Origin: Clostridia bacterium
Lineage (GTDB): Bacteria > Bacillota > Clostridia > Oscillospirales > CAG-272
Direction: 5' to 3'
NCBI GenBank assembly: GCA_017629925.1
Contig: JAGBWH010000136.1
Span: 1-9,535, forward strand
Length of the DNA stretch: 9,535 nucleotides
This document shows positions 1 through 6,309 of the stretch, piece by piece. The stretch's first letter is position 1, and the number at the start of each line of letters is the position of its first letter. Below the pieces are notes generated by a model. The model was not told the origin of the DNA. It did not search any database and was given only the letters and a program-made list of their open reading frames with translations. The position numbers and the translations under genes are program-made.

Positions 1-67
1 AGGTCATCGTCAAGAGACAAGCACACAGCATGACAACAGCCAAGATGATAGATAAAAACTTTTTCAT
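1..67 (-). CDS. N-terminus of a secreted protein or lipoprotein (partial)
   Basis: An ATG at 67-65 on the minus strand opens a frame that runs off the left edge after 22 codons. The peptide begins MKKFLSIILAVVMLCACLL, which is a textbook Gram-positive signal peptide: two lysines followed by a hydrophobic core. Cysteines at residues 15 and 17 lie in the core; a true lipobox, if there is one, could be these or could lie just past the edge, so lipoprotein versus cleaved secreted protein is undecided. An AAAGGAGAG ribosome binding site sits 6 nt upstream of the ATG, and a strong minus-strand promoter lies further up at 143-115. The gene diverges from trkA. The mature protein is outside the window, so its function cannot be stated; solute-binding lipoproteins are one common possibility. 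Confidence 0.82.
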   Translation of the reverse strand, partial: MKKFLSIILAVVMLCACLLTMT

Positions 68-114
68 TTGAATCTCTCCTTTTTAGATGGTTTACCCTTT
101 GTGGGGCTAATGTA

Positions 115-143
115 AGTATAGCATTCTTTTGCGGTTTTGTCAA
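115..143 (-). promoter_or_regulatory. Promoter of the leftward secreted-protein gene
   Basis: Read on the minus strand there is a TTGACA -35 box (143-138), a 17-bp spacer and a TATACT -10 box (120-115). The -10 box is preceded by TGC, giving an extended -10. The -35 is a perfect match and the -10 is 5 of 6. It lies about 48 bp upstream of the ATG at 67 and points away from trkA. Confidence 0.8.
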
Positions 144-189
144 ATGTTATAGAAGAAAATTGCGGGCAAGAAAAAATTGGCGACTTATC

Positions 190-218
190 TTGCAAGCATA
201 AAAATAATGTGGTATAAT
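190..218 (+). promoter_or_regulatory. Promoter of the trkA-trkH operon
   Basis: TTGCAA (190-195), a 17-bp spacer and TATAAT (213-218), with TGG directly before the -10 (extended -10). A second TATAAT at 224-229 is a possible alternative -10. Transcription should begin near 225, leaving a leader of about 60 nt before the trkA start at 286. I see no terminator-like or riboswitch-like fold in that short leader. Confidence 0.75.
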
Positions 219-270
219 AACGCTATAATCCTATTTATTATATTTATCTATACGATAAATGAGCATTGCA

Positions 271-280
271 GGAAGGAAGA
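271..280 (+). promoter_or_regulatory. trkA ribosome binding site (decides the start)
   Basis: The purine-rich GGAAGGAAGA is 5 nt before the ATG at 286. The in-frame ATG at 259 has no comparable site, and it would add nine residues ahead of the canonical MKIIIVGQGKVG opening of TrkA. The start at 286 is therefore preferred. Confidence 0.75.
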
Positions 281-285
281 AGCAC

Positions 286-1665
286 ATGAAGATTATTATT
301 GTTGGGCAGGGCAAAGTAGGACTTTTGCTGGCTGAACGGTTATCTGCGGAAGGTCATGATGTGACGGTGGTCGACAGTGACCCCACGGTGATTGCCGAAA
401 CACAAGAGACGGTGGATATACTGACCGTTGAGGGCAATGGTGCCGCACTTGATACGCTCATGGATGCCGGTGCAGGGCAAAGCGATTTGCTCATTGCCAC
501 CACCGATGCAGATGAAACCAACCTGCTGTGCTGTCTGACTGCCAAAAAATTAGGATGCAAAAGAACGATTGCACGTGTGAGAAACCCCCAATATGTCAAA
601 CAAGCGATTTTCCTCAAAGAAGAATTGGGGCTTTCCTTTGCCGTCAATCCCGAACTTGCGGCGGCAAAAGAAATATTCCGTCTGATCCAGTTTCCCACCT
701 TCCTCAAACGCGAGACATTTGTGCGCGGAAAGGTTGAACTGGTAGAACTGCAAATCACCAAAGACAGCAAACTCAAAGGCAAACATATCTATGAAACTGC
801 TTCTTTGCTTGGGCCTCGCGTGCTGATTTGTGCGGTGGAAAGAAACGACAAGGTCACCATTCCTAACGGCCGTTTTGTCTTGCAAACGGGTGACCGTATC
901 ACCGTTACCGCAGCCGCCACAGAACTTGTATCACTCATTCGTAAACTTGGACTTGAAAAAACCAAAATCAAATCTGCTATGATTGTTGGTTGTAGCCGTG
1001 TTGCAGAATATTTGGCAGAGGACCTCATTAAAAGTGGTGTGTCTGTCAAACTCCTTGATAAAAAACGCGAGGTGTGCGAACGCTTTTCTTTGCGCTTCCC
1101 CGAAGCCTTGGTGCTTCACGCAGATGCGGCGCGCCATGGGGTTCTTGAAGCAGAGGGCATCGAGCACACAGATGCCGTCATTACCCTGACGGGTATGGAC
1201 GAAGAAAACCTGATTATTTCCATGTTTGCCAGCCATAAGGGCGTGAGCAAAACGGTCACCAAAATTGACCGTCAAGAATATGCGCGCCTCTTTTCAGACC
1301 AAGGCATTGGTAGCGTGGTTTGCCCCAAAGACTTGACGGCAAATGAGATCGTGCGATACGTTCGCGCTGTGAAAGAAAGCGGCGAGGGCGCTGCTGTCAA
1401 AGCCTTGCACCGCATTGTAGATGGCAAGGCGGAAGCGCTGGAATTTGAAGTGAGGGTGGCAGCCGAATACACCAATATACCATTGCGTAGGCTGTCTCTT
1501 AAACCCAACAATCTTTTGGCTTGCATCAGCCGTAACAATCAAATCATCATTCCCAAGGGCGACGATATGCTGATGGTGGGAGATAATGTCATTGTCGTGA
1601 CCACAACAGACCAAGCCGTGGGTGAACTTCGCGATATCTTTCTAAAGGATGTGGTAGAAGCATGA
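286..1665 (+). CDS. trkA: TrkA, NAD-binding regulatory subunit of Trk potassium uptake
   Basis: This is the cytoplasmic peripheral subunit that gates the TrkH potassium channel in response to nucleotides. The 459-residue protein has the usual full-length tandem layout RCK_N - RCK_C - RCK_N - RCK_C. The first Rossmann unit shows GQGKVG at residues 7-12 and an acidic residue ending strand 2 (VVD, D30), as expected for NAD(H) binding; its RCK_C spans about 141-222. The second Rossmann unit starts near 231 (AMIVGCSRVA) with a degenerate glycine loop, GCSRVA, and D258 after strand 2; the last RCK_C is about 376-459. The degenerate second loop suggests that site binds nucleotide weakly or differently (inference). 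The stop overlaps the trkH start (ATGA, 1662-1665), indicating translational coupling. The start at 286 is chosen over 259 because of its ribosome binding site and family alignment. Confidence 0.95.
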   Translation: MKIIIVGQGKVGLLLAERLSAEGHDVTVVDSDPTVIAETQETVDILTVEGNGAALDTLMDAGAGQSDLLIATTDADETNLLCCLTAKKLGCKRTIARVRNPQYVKQAIFLKEELGLSFAVNPELAAAKEIFRLIQFPTFLKRETFVRGKVELVELQITKDSKLKGKHIYETASLLGPRVLICAVERNDKVTIPNGRFVLQTGDRITVTAAATELVSLIRKLGLEKTKIKSAMIVGCSRVAEYLAEDLIKSGVSVKLLDKKREVCERFSLRFPEALVLHADAARHGVLEAEGIEHTDAVITLTGMDEENLIISMFASHKGVSKTVTKIDRQEYARLFSDQGIGSVVCPKDLTANEIVRYVRAVKESGEGAAVKALHRIVDGKAEALEFEVRVAAEYTNIPLRRLSLKPNNLLACISRNNQIIIPKGDDMLMVGDNVIVVTTTDQAVGELRDIFLKDVVEA

Positions 1666-3116
1666 ATGTAAAAATGATAGGCAAATATTTAGGTCGCATT
1701 TTGACGCTAAATAGTTTGTGCATGGTTCCACCCCTGTTTATTGGGCTATTTTTGGGGGAGTTTGAGTCGTTTTGGTCATTTTTGGTTGCCATTGGCGCGC
1801 AAATGTTGGTCGCAATTCTGCTCATGCTCGTGCCCATAAAAGACAAAACGATATACGCCAAAGAAGGCATGGTCATCGTGGCTCTCTCTTGGATTTTTAT
1901 TTCTCTGTTTGGCGCATTGCCCTTCTATTTTTCCCGCTCCATTCCCTCTTTTGTGGATGCCTTGTTTGAAACGGTATCAGGGTTTACCACCACGGGGGCT
2001 TCGGTGGTGGCAAATGTGGAAATTTTGCCAAAAAGCATTTTGTTTTGGCGTTCCTTTACCCATTGGTTAGGTGGTATGGGCGTTTTGGTACTGATTTTAG
2101 CGATTGCCCCCTCGCACGGTGGCAGCGGTATGCCTCTGCACATTCTTCGGGCAGAAAGCCCGGGGCCTGTGGTGGGCAAACTTGCACCCAAACTCAGCCT
2201 GACCGTACGTATTCTTTATACCATTTATGTTGTGCTCACATTGATGCAACTTGTTTTTTTGCTTTGCGGTGGAATGCCCTTTTTTGATGCCTTGCTTACC
2301 TCTTTCGGTACGGCAGGCACAGGTGGTTTTGGCATCAAAAATGACAGTATGGCGTCGTATTCGCCCTATATTCAAACCGTCACAGCATCGTTTATGGTGC
2401 TTTTTGCCATCAATTTCAGCATCTACTTTTTGGTGCTGATGAAAGATTGGCGCGGTGTGCTGAAAAATACAGAACTCCGTGTGTTCCTATTTATCGTGGC
2501 CGCCTCCACCTTTGGTATTGCCTTTATGGTGCAAGATGATTTTGGCGGGCAATTCCCAACGGCGCTTCGCCATGCCTTTTTCCAAGTCTCCTCTATGATC
2601 TCAAGTTCCGGTTTTGCCACCGTCAACTATGAATTTTGGCCTGAACTGGCGAAGAGCATCATTGTCATGCTCATGTTCATAGGTGCTTGTGCAGGCTCTA
2701 CGGGTGGCGGATTTAAGGTGTCACGTATTGTGATTTTATGGAAGAGCATCAAGGCGGATATCAAAAAAATCCTTCATCCTCGCAGTGTAACAGTGCCGAC
2801 CATGGACGGCAAAGCATTGGAAAAAACTGTGGTAGAGCGTTGCTTTACGTTCCTATTTATATATGTGGCGATTTTTGCGGTGTCTGTTTTGCTTCTTTCC
2901 ATTGAAGGCCTTGACTTTACCTCGAATTTCACGGCCGTGTCGGCTTGTCTAAACAATATTGGGCCTGGTTTTGGAGAAGTGGGCCCTGCCTCCAACTTCG
3001 GAGGGCTTGCCGTATTCTCTAAAGTGGTGCTCATTTTTGATATGCTACTGGGCAGACTCGAAATTTTCCCCTTGCTTTTAATCCTCCTGCCCTCCACATG
3101 GAGAAAAGCATCATAA
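1662..3116 (+). CDS. trkH: TrkH family potassium channel subunit
   Basis: This is the membrane pore subunit that carries K+ inward and is regulated by TrkA. It has 484 residues, the usual length, and is strongly hydrophobic throughout. The four pore loops that form the selectivity filter are visible: SGFTTTGASV (106-115), GTAGTGGFG (216-224), SSGFATVNY (315-323) and NNIGPGFGEVGP (431-442). Other family signatures are the RAESPGP segment (163-169), the GACAGSTGGGFKVSRI gate region (341-356) and the C-terminal MLLGRLEIFP helix (461-470). The gene overlaps trkA by 4 bp. AAGGATG lies about 12 nt upstream, farther than ideal, so translation probably depends partly on coupling to trkA. An intrinsic terminator follows 16 bp after the stop. 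No frameshift or missing filter residue is seen. Confidence 0.95.
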   Translation: MNVKMIGKYLGRILTLNSLCMVPPLFIGLFLGEFESFWSFLVAIGAQMLVAILLMLVPIKDKTIYAKEGMVIVALSWIFISLFGALPFYFSRSIPSFVDALFETVSGFTTTGASVVANVEILPKSILFWRSFTHWLGGMGVLVLILAIAPSHGGSGMPLHILRAESPGPVVGKLAPKLSLTVRILYTIYVVLTLMQLVFLLCGGMPFFDALLTSFGTAGTGGFGIKNDSMASYSPYIQTVTASFMVLFAINFSIYFLVLMKDWRGVLKNTELRVFLFIVAASTFGIAFMVQDDFGGQFPTALRHAFFQVSSMISSSGFATVNYEFWPELAKSIIVMLMFIGACAGSTGGGFKVSRIVILWKSIKADIKKILHPRSVTVPTMDGKALEKTVVERCFTFLFIYVAIFAVSVLLLSIEGLDFTSNFTAVSACLNNIGPGFGEVGPASNFGGLAVFSKVVLIFDMLLGRLEIFPLLLILLPSTWRKAS

Positions 3117-3132
3117 AAAATTCCAAAAATTG

Positions 3133-3167
3133 GGGCTGTATCAAGGTTTTTGATAGAGCCCTTTTTT
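3133..3167 (+). terminator. Intrinsic terminator of trkA-trkH
   Basis: GGGCT (3133-3137) pairs with AGCCC (3157-3161), and TATCAA (3139-3144) with TTGATA (3150-3155). There is one G-G mismatch between the two stems and a GGTTT loop. Six T's follow at 3162-3167. It is 16 bp after the trkH stop. Confidence 0.88.
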
Positions 3168-3218
3168 GTATGTGATGCGTTGTGTTGTGGCATACTAACA
3201 GAAAAAAGGAGTCACAAA

Positions 3219-3647
3219 ATGAACGATACTGCCGCCCTTCTCAAAGAATGTAATGCCGGTTGCAAGTCAGCCACAAACAATATGGAGCAAATGCGCGCGT
3301 ATATCACCAACCAACGCCTGAAAAGTTTGGTCAGCGATTACAACGACCGCCACATTGCCTTGGGAGACAAATGTCATGCCTTGCTTGATAAAATAGGAGA
3401 AACCGAAAAAGATCCAAGCCCCATTCCCGCCGCTATGGCAAAGATGAGCAACACCATTCGCCTGACCTTCAGCGACGATACTGCACACATCGCGGGCTTG
3501 CTGTGCGACGGTTGCAATATGGGCATCAAATCCCTCGCCAAGTATAAAAACAAATATACCGAAGCCTCCGAGGACGCCAAGCGCATTACCCAAGATCTCA
3601 TTGACCTCGAAGTCCACATGACGCAAGACCTTCTGGCGTTTCTTTAA
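3219..3647 (+). CDS. Small helical ferritin-like protein (DUF2383-type), function unknown
   Basis: The 142-residue protein is predicted to be all-helical and cytosolic, with no signal peptide. It resembles a clostridial family of small four-helix-bundle, ferritin-like proteins (DUF2383-type; recalled from the sequence pattern, not searched). It carries two spaced cysteine pairs: C11xxxC15 in the first helix (ECNAGC) and C96xxC99 in the third (LLCDGCNMG), plus histidines at 45, 52, 90 and 133. The canonical paired ExxH iron ligands of ferritins are not evident, so diiron binding is not established; a redox or metal role for the cysteines is inference. AGGAG (3207-3211) lies 7 nt before the ATG. 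An upstream in-frame TTG at 3150 lies inside the trkH terminator and is rejected. Only a weak promoter candidate (CATACT with a TGG extension, 3188-3196) is seen, so read-through from trkH may contribute. Confidence 0.8.
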   Translation: MNDTAALLKECNAGCKSATNNMEQMRAYITNQRLKSLVSDYNDRHIALGDKCHALLDKIGETEKDPSPIPAAMAKMSNTIRLTFSDDTAHIAGLLCDGCNMGIKSLAKYKNKYTEASEDAKRITQDLIDLEVHMTQDLLAFL

Positions 3648-3658
3648 TTTTTATCACC

Positions 3659-3720
3659 ATCACAAAAAGCGAACCTGCCATCGCTTGATTGTGATATACA
3701 TTCCCTCGTCGTGAATGTAT
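3659..3720 (+). repeat. Two tandem inverted repeats after the ferritin-like gene
   Basis: The first hairpin has ATCACAA (3659-3665) with TTGTGAT (3689-3695) enclosing AGCGA (3668-3672) with TCGCT (3681-3685). The second has ATACATTC (3696-3703) with GAATGTAT (3713-3720) around a 9-nt loop. They abut exactly, and neither has a T-tract, so they are not terminators themselves. They lie between a stop codon and the bidirectional terminator. Confidence 0.6.
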
Positions 3721-3727
3721 GATCAAC

Positions 3728-3755
3728 AAAAAACACCTCAAACGAGGTGTTTTTT
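3728..3755. terminator. Bidirectional intrinsic terminator between convergent genes
   Basis: AAAAAACACCTC (3728-3739) is the perfect complement of GAGGTGTTTTTT (3744-3755) with an AAAC loop. The T-tract on one strand mirrors the A-tract on the other. It can therefore end both the plus-strand ferritin-like gene and the minus-strand oxidoreductase operon, whose last stop is at 3814. Confidence 0.88.
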
Positions 3756-3813
3756 ATGTATTCCGTTGGGTGTGGTATACGCCTTTGTAAAAAATACGGG
3801 TGAAAAAATGCGA

Positions 3814-4671
3814 TTATTTCCCAAAAGCGCTTTGATTGTGGCTGGGGCTGGCTCGTTTGCCCACTCTGGGCGGACGATGCTCAAAGAAGGCGCGGGAGAT
3901 CTCAATATCTTCTTCCACTTCTTGCGGGGTAAAGCACCCCACGGTGACCATATCGCAATCGCGGATGGTCGCCCAGTTGAAGTTGAGGCCCACGAAGGGA
4001 GTGACTCTGCCTGCAGCCATGGATTTGATGGTCATCACAGGCTTTTTGGCTTGGTGGATAATGCGGTGAACAGACTCTACCTCTACCTGCATCAAAAATC
4101 CCATGCAGTTATAGATTTGGATATAGGTTTCAATATCGTATTCGTTTTCATCGCTGTATACCACAAGTTCAGGCATATGGGCGGAAAGGCCGGGAATCAT
4201 GCCATGGTCACGAATCAGTTTGGTGTAGTCGTCGATGCGCTCAATCTGGTGTTTGTCTTTTCTGACCAATTGCTCGGCTGACACATGGTGAATGAGGCAG
4301 AAAGTCGCGCCGATTTCTTGGCTTTTGGCTATGGTCGCCTCGGCTTCTTTGCGCCCCTCGGTGCTGTTTTCCACATTGATGATGGGGGTGTCAATCATGA
4401 TAATTTTTTGCCCCAATTTTTGCTCGGTTTCGCGAATGGCATCTACCAATACAGGCGAGGATTGAAAAGGACACATCATCGCATCAACGCCATTTCGTGC
4501 AAAAGCTTCGATGATGGGGGTGACGCTTTTTGTGGTGCTGTGGGCATCACGAATCATTTGGTCTTGCGCAGGGGAACGGTGGCTCCAACCTGCAATCCAG
4601 TTTGTGCCACCTATCATACGGGGTATAGAAATACCGGCAACATCTGTACGAGGGAAAAGCAGTTTATCCAT
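3814..4671 (-). CDS. Uncharacterised TIM-barrel protein, last gene of the oxidoreductase operon
   Basis: I do not recognise a named family. The 285-residue protein shows eight short hydrophobic strands alternating with helices in TIM-barrel order: MIGGTNW (19-25), AMMCP (64-68), KIIMIDTP (89-96), ATFCLIHH (122-129), IPGLSAHM (159-166), GFLMQVEV (191-198), PVMTIKSMAAG (211-221) and MVTVGC (241-246). The segment from 211 to about 256 recalls the C-terminal half of aldo-keto reductases, but there is no clear catalytic Tyr/Lys/His/Asp set or NADPH loop, so that is only a distant resemblance. Polar residues at strand ends (H128, H129, H165, E197, K216) are candidate active-site groups. There is no signal peptide or membrane segment. 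An AAGGGTGG ribosome binding site is 6 nt before the ATG. The gap from the DUF1667 gene is 18 bp, so a role in the same pathway is inferred. Confidence 0.8.
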   Translation of the reverse strand: MDKLLFPRTDVAGISIPRMIGGTNWIAGWSHRSPAQDQMIRDAHSTTKSVTPIIEAFARNGVDAMMCPFQSSPVLVDAIRETEQKLGQKIIMIDTPIINVENSTEGRKEAEATIAKSQEIGATFCLIHHVSAEQLVRKDKHQIERIDDYTKLIRDHGMIPGLSAHMPELVVYSDENEYDIETYIQIYNCMGFLMQVEVESVHRIIHQAKKPVMTIKSMAAGRVTPFVGLNFNWATIRDCDMVTVGCFTPQEVEEDIEISRAFFEHRPPRVGKRASPSHNQSAFGK

Positions 4672-4689
4672 TCTTCGCCACCCTTCGCA

Positions 4690-5049
4690 TTACTCTGCAT
4701 CTGCGGTTGCCACCACGTCCACACCGGTATCCAGCAGGTTTTGGAGGATCACTTGACCAAGGGCAACAGGGGCGGCAGGGTGCAAACCACCCACAATGTC
4801 CATGGCATCAAAAAGCAGGTGTTTGGGAATCGCGCCGTTGGTTTTTACGGGAAGTATTCTGCCGTCTTGCAAACGAATGGTAGAGGTAAGGGTGCGAACG
4901 GGGTGTGTGCATTCTGCCTCGGCATAGGTTTTTCCGCGCGGGCAAATGTTGCCGCAAACGGACACAGGCACACCATCTTCAAGCGTGACCTGCATCTGAC
5001 AGCCACGGGGGCATACAATACAAGTAAGAGCTCTGGTTGTTTTCTCCAT
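4690..5049 (-). CDS. DUF1667 small cysteine-rich (Fe-S type) protein of the glp cluster
   Basis: The 119-residue protein has an N-terminal cysteine cluster: C10xxC13xxxC17 (CIVCPRGC) followed by C32xxxC36 (CGNICPRG). This resembles the [4Fe-4S] domain at the start of molybdopterin oxidoreductases. The C-terminal part (about 47-119) is conserved in DUF1667 proteins. In clostridia such proteins are encoded beside a GlpA-like dehydrogenase and a second FAD oxidoreductase (for example the Clostridium acetobutylicum glycerol cluster, from memory). That is the layout here. An electron-transfer subunit role, comparable to GlpC or an Fe-S adaptor, is inferred. An AAGGA ribosome binding site lies partly within the end of the upstream gene, and only 3 bp separate the two genes, so coupled translation is likely. 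Confidence 0.88.
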   Translation of the reverse strand: MEKTTRALTCIVCPRGCQMQVTLEDGVPVSVCGNICPRGKTYAEAECTHPVRTLTSTIRLQDGRILPVKTNGAIPKHLLFDAMDIVGGLHPAAPVALGQVILQNLLDTGVDVVATADAE

Positions 5050-5052
5050 GGC

Positions 5053-6309
5053 TTAGTCCTTTCTTTCAATTTTAATGGTGAGGGTTTTGCCGTTGGCTTC
5101 TTTCAGCACTTCGGGGGAGAGAGAGAGCGTTTCCATCTCGCCCGGGGCTACGCTGATTTTCTTTTTAGAAAGCAGGCAAGTGTCTCCATCGTAGAGTGCA
5201 ATGCGCACGTCCTTTTGCACATCTGTCACACGGAAATACACGGTCACGTCTTTTGCCTCTGTGACGATTTGGGGGACGGTATAGCGTACCCCGTCTCCTG
5301 CATTCAGAGAAACAGAAATAGGGGGGGTCTTTTGGTTTTTAATGAAATTGGCGGCGGCTTTTCCTGCGATAGCGGCTTCTTCTGACACGAAGTCTACCAA
5401 ATCATGCACCTGCAGAACATTGCCGCAAGCAAATACACCCGAAAGGGAAGTCATACGGTCTTGGTCAACAATAGCACCACTCGTCACACGGTCGAGGGCA
5501 ATGCCTGCCTCGGTGGTCAGTTCGTTTTCGGGGATAAGACCGCAGGAGAGGAGCAGGGTGTCGCAGGGGATATATTGCTCGCTGCCCGAAATGGGACGGC
5601 GATTTTCGTCCACTTTTTGAATGGTCACACCTTCCAGCCGTTTTTTGCCGTGGAGACGGGTGACGGTATGAGAGAGAAGGAGCGGAATATCAAAGTCATT
5701 GAGACATTGCTCAATATTACGGGCAAGTCCGCCGGAGTAGGGCATGAGTTCACACACAGCGTGCACTTTTGCGCCTTCCAGCGTCATGCGGCGTGCCATG
5801 ATCAGCCCGATATCGCCTGAGCCTAAAATCACCACATCACGGCCAGGCATATAGCCTTTCATGTTGACAAACTTTTGCGCCGTACCTGCCGAATACACGC
5901 CCGCAGGACGATTACCGGCAATTCCGAGCGCCCCAGCAGGTCGTTCGCGACAGCCCATGGCTAAAATAACGGCTTTTGCCTTGATTTTGAAAATGCCGTT
6001 CGTTTGAGAGGTGGCGCGCACCTCCAAGTCGGGGGAAAGGGAAAGTGCCATTGTGTCTGTCATATAGGGAATAGAGAGTTCCTTTACACGAATGGCATCT
6101 CGTGCTGCATATTCAGGCCCTGTGAGTTCTTCGCCAAAGCGATGCAGGCCAAATCCATTATGAATACATTGGCGCAAAATACCGCCCAAGGCGTTGTCGC
6201 GTTCCAAAATGAGAATATCGCGTATGCCTTGGTCATAGGCAGCAAGGGCTGCACTCATCCCTGCAGGACCGCCACCAATGACCACTAAATCGGTTGTCAC
6301 AGTTTTCAT
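5053..6309 (-). CDS. FAD/NAD-dependent oxidoreductase, second subunit of the glp-type complex
   Basis: This cytosolic 418-residue flavoprotein belongs to the pyridine nucleotide-disulfide oxidoreductase fold. It shows the FAD motif GGGPAG (12-17) with E36 ending strand 2, an AMGCRERP segment (117-124), the NAD(P) motif GSGDIG (163-168), and the second FAD motif GVFACGN with the following helix (291-312). There is no redox-active CxxC, so it is not a thioredoxin- or lipoamide-reductase type enzyme. Residues about 336-418 form a beta-rich C-terminal extension that seems typical of the clostridial proteins encoded next to DUF1667. It starts by an ATGA overlap with the upstream GlpA-like gene and has a strong AAAGGAGG site 6 nt before the ATG. 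Likely role: passing electrons from the GlpA-like subunit to NAD(P) or another carrier (inference). Confidence 0.88.
   Translation of the reverse strand: MKTVTTDLVVIGGGPAGMSAALAAYDQGIRDILILERDNALGGILRQCIHNGFGLHRFGEELTGPEYAARDAIRVKELSIPYMTDTMALSLSPDLEVRATSQTNGIFKIKAKAVILAMGCRERPAGALGIAGNRPAGVYSAGTAQKFVNMKGYMPGRDVVILGSGDIGLIMARRMTLEGAKVHAVCELMPYSGGLARNIEQCLNDFDIPLLLSHTVTRLHGKKRLEGVTIQKVDENRRPISGSEQYIPCDTLLLSCGLIPENELTTEAGIALDRVTSGAIVDQDRMTSLSGVFACGNVLQVHDLVDFVSEEAAIAGKAAANFIKNQKTPPISVSLNAGDGVRYTVPQIVTEAKDVTVYFRVTDVQKDVRIALYDGDTCLLSKKKISVAPGEMETLSLSPEVLKEANGKTLTIKIERKD

Noticed and set aside
259..285. Upstream ATG for trkA adding nine residues
   Set aside because: No ribosome binding site, and family members begin at the MKIIIVG position; the start at 286 has a good site.
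225..285. Possible c-di-AMP or other riboswitch ahead of the potassium operon
   Set aside because: The leader is only about 60 nt and shows no riboswitch-like conserved core or terminator.
3150..3218. Upstream TTG start for the ferritin-like gene
   Set aside because: It lies inside the trkH terminator stem; the ATG at 3219 has AGGAG at the right distance.
4285..5385. 366-codon open frame on the plus strand, with another of 188 codons at 3715-4281
   Set aside because: Both lie antisense to well-supported genes (TIM-barrel, DUF1667, FAD oxidoreductase), have no ribosome binding site or recognisable domain, and are composed of low-quality His/Gly/Cys-rich sequence typical of antisense shadows.
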